Positions 1 to 4,795 of a stretch of DNA of 5,046 bases are shown one piece after another. The notes beneath the pieces are model-generated. The model did not search any database. It saw only the letters and a program-made list of their open reading frames with translations, and had not been told where the DNA came from. The position numbers were made by a program, and so were the translations under genes. The stretch's first letter is position 1, and every line of letters starts with the position of its first letter. Where the stretch lies: positions 1-5,046 of the forward strand of contig JADFGI010000244.1 in NCBI GenBank assembly GCA_022567815.1, in the 5' to 3' direction. This stretch comes from Nitrospinota bacterium. GTDB taxonomy: Bacteria; Nitrospinota; Nitrospinia; Nitrospinales; VA-1.

Positions 1-30
1 CTCTGATTCAGAAAGAACGGTCCCGCCCTT

Positions 31-75
31 AAAAAGTCAGGACACCCGCTACGCGGGGGGAGGCTTGGGCCTGAC
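31..75 (-). terminator. Candidate intrinsic terminator, minus strand
   Basis: Read on the minus strand, GTCAGG (75-70) pairs with CCTGAC (41-36), and TTTTT (35-31) follows directly. The loop contains a second stem, GCGGG/CCCGC (57-53 with 49-45), closed by a 3-nt loop. A GC-containing stem followed at once by a U-run is the usual intrinsic terminator layout. It lies about 250 bp beyond the stop of the alpha-oxoamine synthase, so it could end that transcript or a separate small RNA. The outer stem is only 6 bp and the U-run only 5, so the call is moderate. Confidence 0.45.
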
Positions 76-146
76 CCTACGCAAGGCCGGAAATACCTCT
101 TTGAAAACATGCAAGGGGTACGCGCCGTTCACGGGCTCCTGAGAAC

Positions 147-167
147 CTCTTGGAAAAATACCAAGAG
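147..167. repeat. Perfect 7-bp hairpin
   Basis: CTCTTGG at 147-153 and CCAAGAG at 161-167 are exact reverse complements separated by AAAAATA. Neither strand has a U-run directly 3' of the stem, so it is not a standard terminator. It may be part of a structured RNA. Confidence 0.45.
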
Positions 168-228
168 AAAAATTTAGCACGACACAGGATTTAGTCAGCC
201 ATAAATCCATTGCACGTTAATACTGGGT

Positions 229-243
229 CCAGCGTCACGCTGG
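229..243. repeat. 15-bp palindrome, REP-like
   Basis: CCAGCGTCACGCTGG is a perfect 7+1+7 palindrome in intergenic DNA. A close relative, CCAGCGTGACGCTCC, lies at 5021-5035 near the other end of the window. Two related intergenic palindromes in 5 kb suggest a dispersed repeat family. Genome-wide copy number cannot be judged from here. Confidence 0.45.
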
Positions 244-322
244 CGGCGGGGATTATTCTTGCATGATCCTGAATCCCGGCATTGCTTAGCTTTCGATTGC
301 TGGAGTGGCGCAATAAACCCTA

Positions 323-1654
323 TTATTGGGAAATGATTCCCAATTTTTTGCCAAACTTGTTAAAGGATGTCAGAATCTTGTCCAAGTCCTTGCGGTTGTG
401 GCTGGAGGTAAAACTGGTCCGTATCATAGGATTGTGGGGAGGAACTGCAGGGGAAACTGCGACAGCTGCAAACACTCCATCATCAAAAAGTAGTTGATTC
501 ATCAGCAGGGTCAGGTCTTCGTCCCCGATTTTAATGGGAACAATGGGTACAGGATTGTTGTTGACCTGAAAACCCATAGCGAAAAATCCCTTTTTGACGT
601 AAGAGGTGTTCTCATGAAGCTTTTTAATCCGGGCGGGGTCATTTATCATTATGTCAAGAGCTTGGGAGACGCCCGCGACAGAAGCGGGAGGCAAGGCGGC
701 GGTAAAAATAAAAGCGGATGCCTTGTGGCGAATAAACTCGGTGACCTTTGACTTGCCGGAAACAAATCCGCCGATTGACCCCAGGCTCTTGGAAAAGGTT
801 CCGACATAAATGTCGATCTCTTTTTCCAAATTAAAATAATTGGTCACGCCTTTCCCCTGATCGCCCAAAACACCCAAGCCATGTGCTTCGTCCACCAGGA
901 CGGTGGCTTTAAAATCTTTGGCAAGTTTTACTATTTCAGGGAGATTGGCGATGTCCCCGCTCATACTGAAGATACTGTCGGTGATGATGAGTTTACCGTC
1001 CACATCGGAATATTTTTTCAGATAATATTCCAGGTGATCCATATCATTGTGCCGGTAACGGACCGTTCTTCCTGGAGAGATCGCACACCCCTCATAGATG
1101 CTGGCATGGTTTTCCCGGTCAGAGAAAGCGATGTCCTTCCTTCCCAAAAGGCAGGAAATGGTTCCCTGATTGGCCTGGAACCCCGTGGACATCACAATGG
1201 AGTCTTCACGCTGGAGAAAGCTCGATAATTCTTTTTCGAGTTTATTATGCAGGCTCAGAGTACCGTTGAGGAAACGGCTCCCAGTGCAACCCGCGCCAAA
1301 TTTTTCAAGAGCTTGTTGCCCGGCCTCAATCACCCGGGGATCTTTTGTCAGCCCGAGGTAATTATTGGTGGAAACGGTGATGATTTTTTTTCCGTTGATA
1401 ACAACCCGTGACCCTTCCGTTTCCTCAATTTCCCGGAAAAACGGATAAATCCCAAGATCCTTGGCTTGGTCCGGCGCATTGTAGCTGAAGCATTTGGAAA
1501 GGAGCCCGCTTCCCTTATCAGGGGTAAACCGAAGATGGGAATTTTCAAAATCGAATTCCTTTTTAAGAAGGGCAACAATTCTGTTCCGCTTCAAATGAGG
1601 CGGCGTTCCGTTTTGGTCTTCGTCTTGTATTTTAAGATGAAAATATTTCTCCAT
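323..1654 (-). CDS. Serine palmitoyltransferase-like alpha-oxoamine synthase (PLP enzyme)
   Basis: A 443-aa fold-type I PLP enzyme of the alpha-oxoamine synthase family, which condenses an amino acid with an acyl thioester and releases CO2. Relatives include serine palmitoyltransferase, BioF and Kbl. Visible motifs, numbered from the ATG: NNYLGL (97-102); the glycine-rich GAGCTGSRFLNGT (120-132); NHAS with the ring-stacking His183; SIFSMSGD (227-234); VDEAHG with Asp255 and His258; GTFSKSLG with the Schiff-base Lys289; and a C-terminal RTSFT (Arg412). All key residues are present. SRFLNGT, HASIYEG and the YPFFREIE lead-in favour the SPT-like branch over BioF or Kbl, so a cytosolic role in long-chain-base or a related ketone is inferred; substrate unproven. 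An N-terminal extension of about 55 residues precedes the core. ATG 1654 is preferred over TTG 1672 because a candidate promoter would start transcription at about 1675. No biotin or sphingolipid genes adjoin it. Confidence 0.9.
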   Translation of the reverse strand: MEKYFHLKIQDEDQNGTPPHLKRNRIVALLKKEFDFENSHLRFTPDKGSGLLSKCFSYNAPDQAKDLGIYPFFREIEETEGSRVVINGKKIITVSTNNYLGLTKDPRVIEAGQQALEKFGAGCTGSRFLNGTLSLHNKLEKELSSFLQREDSIVMSTGFQANQGTISCLLGRKDIAFSDRENHASIYEGCAISPGRTVRYRHNDMDHLEYYLKKYSDVDGKLIITDSIFSMSGDIANLPEIVKLAKDFKATVLVDEAHGLGVLGDQGKGVTNYFNLEKEIDIYVGTFSKSLGSIGGFVSGKSKVTEFIRHKASAFIFTAALPPASVAGVSQALDIMINDPARIKKLHENTSYVKKGFFAMGFQVNNNPVPIVPIKIGDEDLTLLMNQLLFDDGVFAAVAVSPAVPPHNPMIRTSFTSSHNRKDLDKILTSFNKFGKKLGIISQ

Positions 1655-1681
1655 GCTTCCAGGCAATTTCAATTAATTTAA

Positions 1682-1711
1682 ATTTTAAAACGGTTCCAGA
1701 CGACTTGGTAA
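1682..1711 (-). promoter_or_regulatory. Candidate sigma-70 promoter of the alpha-oxoamine synthase gene
   Basis: On the minus strand, TTACCA (1711-1706; 4/6 match to TTGACA) and TAAAAT (1687-1682; 5/6 match to TATAAT) are separated by 18 bp. Transcription would start at about 1675, leaving a leader of about 20 nt before ATG 1654. Such boxes occur by chance in AT-rich DNA, so the support is limited. Confidence 0.35.
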
Positions 1712-1933
1712 CACCGGGCAGGAAAACTTTTGCAAACCATCAGCCACGAAACTACTGTCATAAGTTAAATCTGCAAAATTTTCGGTAGATTACCATCAAA
1801 ATTCCATTTCTACAAGACGAACCTTTACTTTGTTTTCTAAAAGCCGGGAACATCATTGGAAAAGGCCATTTTATTTAAGGTTCAGGAATACGGCTTTTAA
1901 AAAAATGGGCTCTGGGAGGGGGGCGGCAAGTTT

Positions 1934-1981
1934 GTGGACCAGAGTGGCAACTTTTGGGTGGTCCGCGCCAAGTTTTTTTTT
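1934..1981 (+). terminator. Possible plus-strand terminator hairpin with T9 run
   Basis: GTGGACCA (1934-1941) pairs with TGGTCCGC (1959-1966), including one G-U pair, across a 17-nt loop. A run of nine T follows at 1973-1981, six bases after the stem. The T-run is the longest in the window, but the gap and the long loop are not ideal. No plus-strand gene lies upstream, so its client would have to be a small or antisense RNA. It may simply be an AT-rich repeat. Confidence 0.3.
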
Positions 1982-2041
1982 CTAATCTTCACGGAACTTT
2001 GGTAGAGAGCTTCCGCAATATTTACGGCTCTCCCCGGATGA

Positions 2042-2221
2042 TTAATTTGGATTTTGAGTCAGATTGATCAAAATCCGTTCTTTTTCTTTCATAGCCAAAT
2101 CACACTTATCCTGAAGAGCCGCGACCTGGGATCGGAGTTTTTTATTTTCGATGTATAGTTGAATCGAAGATTCAACCAAATCCAGATTGGTTTTCATTAA
2201 TTCAATCAGCTGGTCTTTCAT
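2042..2221 (-). CDS. Small coiled-coil protein, 59 aa
   Basis: An unrecognised small gene starting at ATG 2221 and ending at TAA 2044-2042, with the Shine-Dalgarno sequence AAGGA five bases before the start. The product begins MKDQLIELMK and ends NLTQNPN. A continuous 3-4 heptad register runs through almost the whole chain: L5, L8, N12, L15, S19, L22, N26, L29, V33, L36, C40, A43, K47, I50, L54. The asparagine at a core position and the leucines around it are typical of a parallel dimeric zipper. There is no signal peptide or membrane segment, so a cytoplasmic scaffold or adaptor is inferred. Its layout recalls small coiled-coil division or adaptor proteins such as ZapB, but I see no specific match. 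It lies 66 bp after the 95-aa coiled-coil gene on the same strand, and the two are probably co-transcribed. Confidence 0.7.
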   Translation of the reverse strand: MKDQLIELMKTNLDLVESSIQLYIENKKLRSQVAALQDKCDLAMKEKERILINLTQNPN

Positions 2222-2287
2222 AATATTCCTTCAGGAATGCCCCTATATGAGGAAGGTTGTTTTAGCTGAGGAAAATTCCTCATTGCT
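2222..2287 (-). promoter_or_regulatory. Intercistronic palindromes, possible RNA switch
   Basis: The gap between the two coiled-coil genes holds a palindrome at 2267-2282 (TGAGGAA / TTCCTCA, 2-nt centre). A second copy of the TGAGGAA arm lies at 2248-2254, and a further palindrome, ATTCCT/AGGAAT, at 2225-2238. In the minus-strand RNA the 2282-2276 arm could pair with either of two identical partners (2273-2267 or 2254-2248). The hairpin at 2238-2225 contains the AAGGA ribosome binding site of the 59-aa gene. The pairing options are visible; translational control is inferred. Confidence 0.45.
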
Positions 2288-2575
2288 CTACCCACAATCA
2301 TATTCGGATTGATACCGCGCGAGAGTGTGGTCGCAGGTAGTTGAATCCGAATTGATCACGCCACAATTTGCATCCCGGCAAACCGCTTTTGGGCCTTCAA
2401 TGAGATGAAAATTGTTTGCCCGCGAATGATTGGTGGAAGGTTGGGAAGCATTGATCGATACCGTCAACTGCTTCACGGCGTCTGTCAGTTCACAGATAGA
2501 TTTTTCCAGCTTCCTGATTTCCCTGTTCACAGCCTCAACCCCCGCCGGTTTGGAAACAGCCATTGGTCGCGTCAA
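2288..2575 (-). CDS. Coiled-coil protein with Cys/His-rich tail, 95 aa
   Basis: An unrecognised small protein with two visible parts. Residues 13-41 form a perfect heptad series (V13, V16, I20, L23, I27, L30, V34, L37, I41), so a coiled coil is very likely. After a polar Ser/Asn linker (about 42-55), the tail holds C66, C71, C81, H83 and C94. The spacing is Cys-x4-Cys-x9-Cys-x-His with a final Cys one residue before the C-terminal Gly, which could bind zinc or form disulfides. There is no signal peptide, so a reduced, metal-binding state is the simpler reading. The TTG start at 2575 is preferred because GGCGGTG precedes it by four bases; ATG 2563 would give 91 aa. The 59-aa coiled-coil gene follows 66 bp downstream, which suggests that the two products work together, perhaps as a heteromer. 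The function is unknown. Confidence 0.65.
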   Translation of the reverse strand: MTRPMAVSKPAGVEAVNREIRKLEKSICELTDAVKQLTVSINASQPSTNHSRANNFHLIEGPKAVCRDANCGVINSDSTTCDHTLARYQSEYDCG

Positions 2576-2648
2576 TTTTCACCGCCAATTTCTTAAGGCG
2601 ATGATGGAATAATTAAGGGCGCTTCGTAAAATTCCGTATTGCCATGAG

Positions 2649-2674
2649 CCACCCCTTTGATATCAAAGAGGTGG
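2649..2674. promoter_or_regulatory. 26-bp near-perfect dyad, operator-like
   Basis: A perfect 14-bp core, CTTTGATATCAAAG (2655-2668), is flanked by CCACC (2649-2653) and GGTGG (2670-2674). Only the pair 2654/2669 is mismatched. It lies about 75 bp upstream of the 95-aa gene start. Neither strand has a U-run after it, and the core has no loop, so a dimeric repressor site is more likely than a terminator. The half-sites resemble the FNR halves TTGAT/ATCAA but lack the 4-bp spacer of an FNR box. Confidence 0.45.
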
Positions 2675-2701
2675 AAACAGCAAATACGAAAAGTATCGAA
2701 T

Positions 2702-2741
2702 TATGAGTGATCCTGTTAAAGTATGAGTGATCCTGTTAAAG
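2702..2741. repeat. 20-bp direct tandem repeat, two exact copies
   Basis: TATGAGTGATCCTGTTAAAG occurs twice without spacer, and the first three bases of a third copy follow. The submotif TGTTAAAGT (2714-2722 and 2734-2742) has a further variant, TGTCAAAGT, at 2788-2796. Repeated short motifs near an edge are typical of the ends of IS21-family elements, so this may be a remnant insertion-sequence end. No transposase is present to confirm it. Confidence 0.6.
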
Positions 2742-2913
2742 TATAGGAAGAGGGTATTGCAGACGGGTTAAGTCCGGGTCACAAATTTGTCAAAGTGGAA
2801 AAATTATATGGAAAGGCAATGATTTCGGAAATTAGAGAAGGGTAGAGATTCTAAAAGATCGGTTTTGCAGTCCGTTTGGAATGAAAGAGGAGGAAGAGAG
2901 CCTTGTCAGGGTA

Positions 2914-3606
2914 TCATTGAGCGGCACCCAGATTTTTTAAGAACATGATAAGGTCCAGGTTTTGGGATTCCTGGGCAAAATCCATCGCGGTGACGCCATC
3001 GATACTGGCATTCAGGTCGGCCCCGTTTTTCATGAGGAGGACGATGATCCTCATCGCCATTTCCAGGCGGGCCCATTGAGACAATCCTTCAGCATCCGCT
3101 CCTTTCCCGGCAACCATCATGAGCGGGCTATACTTCCCGTAACATTTTTTATTTGGGTCGGCTCCGTGGTTCAATAAAAACACCACCCATTCGTCGCTTT
3201 CCCTGATCGTGTGCAAAGCTTTTTTGCTGGAAAGAAAATTCGATACGGTCAGGCACAAAGGGGTTTTTCCGCCCACATCATTTTTGTCTTCATGACTCAA
3301 CGGCGGACCTTCCTGCGACCGGTTAATATCTCCCCCCATATCCAGTAAACGTTGGAAAATTTCCTGGTTTTTTTCCAGGGCAACGTTGTTTAAATAATTC
3401 CCGTCATTAATATTGATCCCCTGCTTCAGCAAAGAATCAATTTGGTTTTTGTCATTATCCTGGATGGCTTTATAAAGAACCTTTTCCATATTGAATGCAA
3501 AAGAAGATGAGGAAAATGCCCATAGGGACAAAATAATAAAACCCAGGAAAAATTGAATCTTCAGTTTGGATCTTTCAGGGAAAACTTTTATTTTGACCGT
3601 TTCCAT
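2914..3606 (-). CDS. Exported ankyrin-repeat protein, 230 aa
   Basis: The N-terminus is a Sec-type signal peptide: a basic region (K5, K7, R12, K14, K16), a hydrophobic core from I17 to about F31, then SSSSFA with a likely cleavage after Ala37. The mature part is a run of ankyrin-like helical repeats, seen as LLKQGININ (59-67), LLDMGGDIN (87-95), LLNHGADPN (144-152), LLMKNGADLN (190-199) and a final MDFAQ...FLKNLGAA (208-229). The third repeat has a long insertion (about 98-140) and the repeats are irregular. Ankyrin repeats mediate protein binding and have no catalytic role, so a periplasmic or secreted binding protein is inferred; the partner is unknown. The ATG at 3606 is chosen because it gives the complete signal peptide. 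The ribosome site is weak (AGGT, about 8 bases upstream). A sigma-54-like promoter lies about 90 bp upstream. Confidence 0.85.
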   Translation of the reverse strand: METVKIKVFPERSKLKIQFFLGFIILSLWAFSSSSFAFNMEKVLYKAIQDNDKNQIDSLLKQGININDGNYLNNVALEKNQEIFQRLLDMGGDINRSQEGPPLSHEDKNDVGGKTPLCLTVSNFLSSKKALHTIRESDEWVVFLLNHGADPNKKCYGKYSPLMMVAGKGADAEGLSQWARLEMAMRIIVLLMKNGADLNASIDGVTAMDFAQESQNLDLIMFLKNLGAAQ

Positions 3607-3667
3607 TTTTAATACCTAGGTGGATTCAACAAGTAAGTGCAACAGTTAGCAAAGATCTATTCTGTCG

Positions 3668-3680
3668 GGGAAAATTTCCC
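3668..3680. promoter_or_regulatory. 13-bp palindrome in the ankyrin gene leader
   Basis: GGGAAA and TTTCCC flank a single A in a perfect palindrome. If the sigma-54-like promoter upstream is used, it falls at the very start of the 5' UTR, a few bases after the predicted transcription start. It could be an operator or a short RNA stem. No regulator can be assigned. Confidence 0.35.
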
Positions 3681-3693
3681 TTAACTGAAAAGA

Positions 3694-3710
3694 AGCAAGT
3701 TGCTTGCCAG
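3694..3710 (-). promoter_or_regulatory. Sigma-54 (-24/-12) promoter candidate for the ankyrin gene
   Basis: The minus-strand sequence CTGGCAAGCAACTTGCT matches the RpoN consensus YTGGCACGNNNNTTGCW at every conserved position except one (A for C). The spacing between the invariant GG and GC is correct. Transcription would start at about 3683, giving a leader of about 77 nt before ATG 3606. Sigma-54 promoters need an enhancer-bound activator; I see no obvious enhancer site further upstream, but cannot exclude one. The element also forms part of the palindrome AAGCAAGTTGCTT (3693-3705), so a chance origin is possible. Confidence 0.5.
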
Positions 3711-4193
3711 AATTGTAAAATTCCACCAGCCTGATTAAATGACGATTTTTCAATGATTTTCTATTTTTTATCGGGAAAAGCATAGGGGTTGGACGATCAC
3801 AAATGGATACACGAAACTTGTTGATTTGCCGGCTTTAGCGCCCGTTTTTGTCAGTTCAACAGATTTGAGTGCCCTTCCGTATGACCGACACCCTCCCCTG
3901 CAAAAACCTGCTCATAACTCATTTTCGATACCTTCCGCCCAAAGGGTGCTTTCAAGATTTTGTATTATTTGGCCCTGGGCGGGACCCATTGACAATATTC
4001 AAGGGATGAAATAAATTACAGGTATCCAGAATAAACAAGCAGATTGGAATCACGGCGCGCCAGAAGATGGGATATATCTACGGCAATGGTTTCGGAGTGG
4101 CCCGTCAGAACTGAAATGGCGTTTTAAAAATTTCCAGCCGCCAATGCAGAAAACCCAAGCCTCAAAATTTCTCCAGAGGTTCCGGGAAATCCC
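3711..4193. other. 483-bp intergenic region, no supported gene
   Basis: No frame here shows clear coding character. One plus-strand frame is open from 3757 to 4194 apart from a single TAA at 4012-4014. It lacks a credible start or ribosome site, and its product is unrecognisable and rich in Pro, Trp and Arg. It may be a decayed gene or chance. No good terminator follows the 62-aa gene; the only stem near its stop is a short GGGA/TCCC pair at 4184-4193. Confidence 0.4.
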
Positions 4194-4382
4194 TTAAGCC
4201 ACCATACAATGCGGGTTCGTTTCAGAAGTCTGCCCATCTTCCGTCAGACTCAGGATATGTTCTCTATCTCTTTCAGTTAATTGGGCACGAACGTAGTCCG
4301 TGGACCTTCTTTCCAAATCCGCGGACGAAATAGTATTTACCAGGTTGCCGCTGCCATCATAGATTTTAACTTCATACAACAT
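4194..4382 (-). CDS. Orphan small protein, 62 aa
   Basis: A small gene that I cannot assign to a family. The start is well supported: GGAGGT lies five bases before ATG 4382, the best ribosome binding site in the window, and a candidate sigma-70 promoter sits upstream. The first third, MLYEVKIYDGSGNLVNTIS, looks like a beta-hairpin: two short strands around a DGSGN turn. Residues 21-48 are charged and probably helical (ADLERRSTDYVRAQLTERD), and the last 15 or so are polar and likely disordered, with one Cys and one His in NPHCMVA. There is no signal peptide or membrane segment, so it is probably cytoplasmic. It is monocistronic as far as can be seen, being more than 580 bp from the ankyrin gene. 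Confidence 0.7.
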   Translation of the reverse strand: MLYEVKIYDGSGNLVNTISSADLERRSTDYVRAQLTERDREHILSLTEDGQTSETNPHCMVA

Positions 4383-4415
4383 AATTCACCTCCGGTACAG
4401 GGTGGTTGATTTCGA

Positions 4416-4444
4416 ATTAAAAAATTTACAAGTTTTATTGGAAA
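4416..4444 (-). promoter_or_regulatory. Candidate sigma-70 promoter of the 62-aa gene
   Basis: On the minus strand, TTTCCA (4444-4439; 4/6) and TTTAAT (4421-4416; 5/6) are separated by 17 bp. The predicted start near 4409 leaves a leader of about 27 nt that includes the GGAGGT ribosome site. The -35 box directly abuts the inverted repeat at 4445-4498, which could place a regulator or hairpin next to the polymerase. Confidence 0.4.
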
Positions 4445-4498
4445 CCATCCGCCAAAAGGGGGGATCTTAGGAGGAGACATATCGCCTCTGGCGGATGG
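4445..4498. repeat. 54-bp hairpin with perfect 10-bp arms
   Basis: CCATCCGCCA (4445-4454) and TGGCGGATGG (4489-4498) are exact reverse complements around a 34-nt centre. GGA (4440-4442) and TCC (4501-4503) extend the pairing after two mismatches, giving 13 of 15. The centre holds a G6 run and a short inner GAGG/CCTC stem (4471-4474 with 4485-4488). It sits directly upstream of the 62-aa gene promoter. It could be a terminator for an upstream transcript, a regulatory RNA or a small mobile repeat; I recognise no riboswitch class. Confidence 0.6.
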
Positions 4499-4546
4499 AA
4501 TCCTGAATTTTTTTCAGATGACAAAAAACCCAACGCCATCGACAGC

Positions 4547-4567
4547 TATTACTTTGCCAGAGTAATA
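4547..4567. repeat. 7-bp perfect hairpin
   Basis: TATTACT (4547-4553) and AGTAATA (4561-4567) are exact complements around a 7-nt loop. The stem is AT-rich, so it is weak as RNA. No function is assigned. Confidence 0.35.
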
Positions 4568-4606
4568 TCGAGGAACCGTCAAGGGAGTGTGACAGTTTGA
4601 TTAATT

Positions 4607-4620
4607 CCCACCAGTGGGTT
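4607..4620 (+). terminator. Weak plus-strand terminator-like hairpin
   Basis: CCCAC (4607-4611) faces GTGGG (4614-4618) across two bases; a realistic fold uses a 4-bp stem with a 4-nt loop. TTTT follows at 4619-4622. The stem is short and no plus-strand gene is supported upstream, so a real terminator is doubtful. Confidence 0.2.
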
Positions 4621-4669
4621 TTATACCCTGTGGCTTATACGGCTTTTAAAAGAAATGCCTTTGTCGAAT

Positions 4670-4692
4670 ACCCCGTCCGCTTGCGGCGGGGT
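4670..4692. repeat. GC-rich 10-bp hairpin, likely dispersed palindromic repeat
   Basis: ACCCCG (4670-4675) pairs with CGGGGT (4687-4692), and CCGC (4677-4680) with GCGG (4683-4686). A single T is bulged at 4676 and the loop is TT. This is the most stable short stem in the window and is much richer in GC than its surroundings. It is not followed by a U-run on either strand. The form resembles the REP/PU type of intergenic palindrome. Confidence 0.5.
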
Positions 4693-4795
4693 CGCTCATT
4701 TCGATTTTTATTTTGGGCGAAGGTCCACCGGATATTAATCAGCGGAATATCAAGGGGAAACTAAGTGATGGGATCGCGCCTGAATCGGAAAGATT

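Larger units (their letters stand above)
1..322. other. Gene-free, structure-rich stretch
   Basis: I see no convincing coding frame here. The stretch holds the candidate terminator at 31-75, a perfect 7-bp hairpin at 147-167 (CTCTTGG / CCAAGAG, 7-nt loop), a 15-bp palindrome at 229-243, and a 6-bp stem GGGATT (249-254) with AATCCC (272-277). The near-repeat ACCTCTTKGAAAA occurs at 95-107 and 145-157. Such a density of stems is compatible with a long structured 3' UTR or a small RNA transcribed leftward. I do not recognise 6S RNA, SRP RNA, tmRNA or RNase P RNA in it. Confidence 0.4.
1673..2041. other. 369-bp intergenic region, no gene seen
   Basis: No frame here has both a start and coding character. 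The region contains the candidate promoter at 1682-1711, a G-rich patch (about 1907-1924), the hairpin plus T-run at 1934-1981, and a 6-bp stem GAGAGC/GCTCTC within 2014-2033, just beyond the 59-aa gene. That last stem has no U-run and is a poor terminator. The 15-mer ATACGGCTTTTAAAA at 1888-1902 recurs exactly at 4637-4651. Confidence 0.5.
2576..2913. other. 338-bp intergenic region with dyad and tandem repeat
   Basis: This gap lies between the ankyrin gene and the 95-aa gene. It carries the 26-bp dyad at 2649-2674 and the 20-bp tandem repeat at 2702-2741. A 33-codon stretch at 2746-2847 is open on the plus strand and contains FVKVEKLYGKAMISEIREG, but it has no good start codon. It could be the degraded N-terminus of a transposase, but it is too short to call. 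I find no convincing terminator for the ankyrin gene and no clear -35/-10 pair for the 95-aa gene. Confidence 0.45.

Noticed and set aside
282..751. Plus-strand frames of 71 and 85 codons
   Set aside because: They lie opposite the well-supported alpha-oxoamine synthase and are antisense shadows of it, without ribosome sites.
881..1681. Further open frames over the synthase gene, on both strands
   Set aside because: All overlap the conserved enzyme frame and show no recognisable protein features.
1907..1924. G-quadruplex motif
   Set aside because: The G runs do not give four separated GGG tracts, so a stable quadruplex is not supported.
2405..2612. Plus-strand frames of 60 and 63 codons
   Set aside because: They are antisense to the 95-aa coiled-coil gene, whose heptad pattern and ribosome site make it the real frame.
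2649..2674. FNR box reading of TTGATATCAA
   Set aside because: The half-sites fit, but the 4-bp spacer required for FNR/CRP binding is missing.
2642..2703. Mini-ORF beginning MSHPFDIKEV on the plus strand
   Set aside because: About 20 codons, no ribosome site, and it runs through the 26-bp dyad. The reading is likely accidental.
2962..3177. Plus-strand frame of 71 codons
   Set aside because: It is antisense to the ankyrin gene and has no independent support.
3757..4194. Plus-strand frame interrupted by one TAA at 4012-4014
   Set aside because: No ATG or ribosome site at its start and an unusual composition. A pseudogene is possible but cannot be supported.
4440..4503. Riboswitch (fluoride or other known class)
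   Set aside because: The arms and loop do not match the conserved cores of the classes I can recall; only a plain hairpin is supported.
4522..4764. About 80 open plus-strand codons
   Set aside because: No ATG; only a weak TTG start. The Arg-rich middle comes from the GC-rich hairpin at 4670-4692, so chance is the better explanation.
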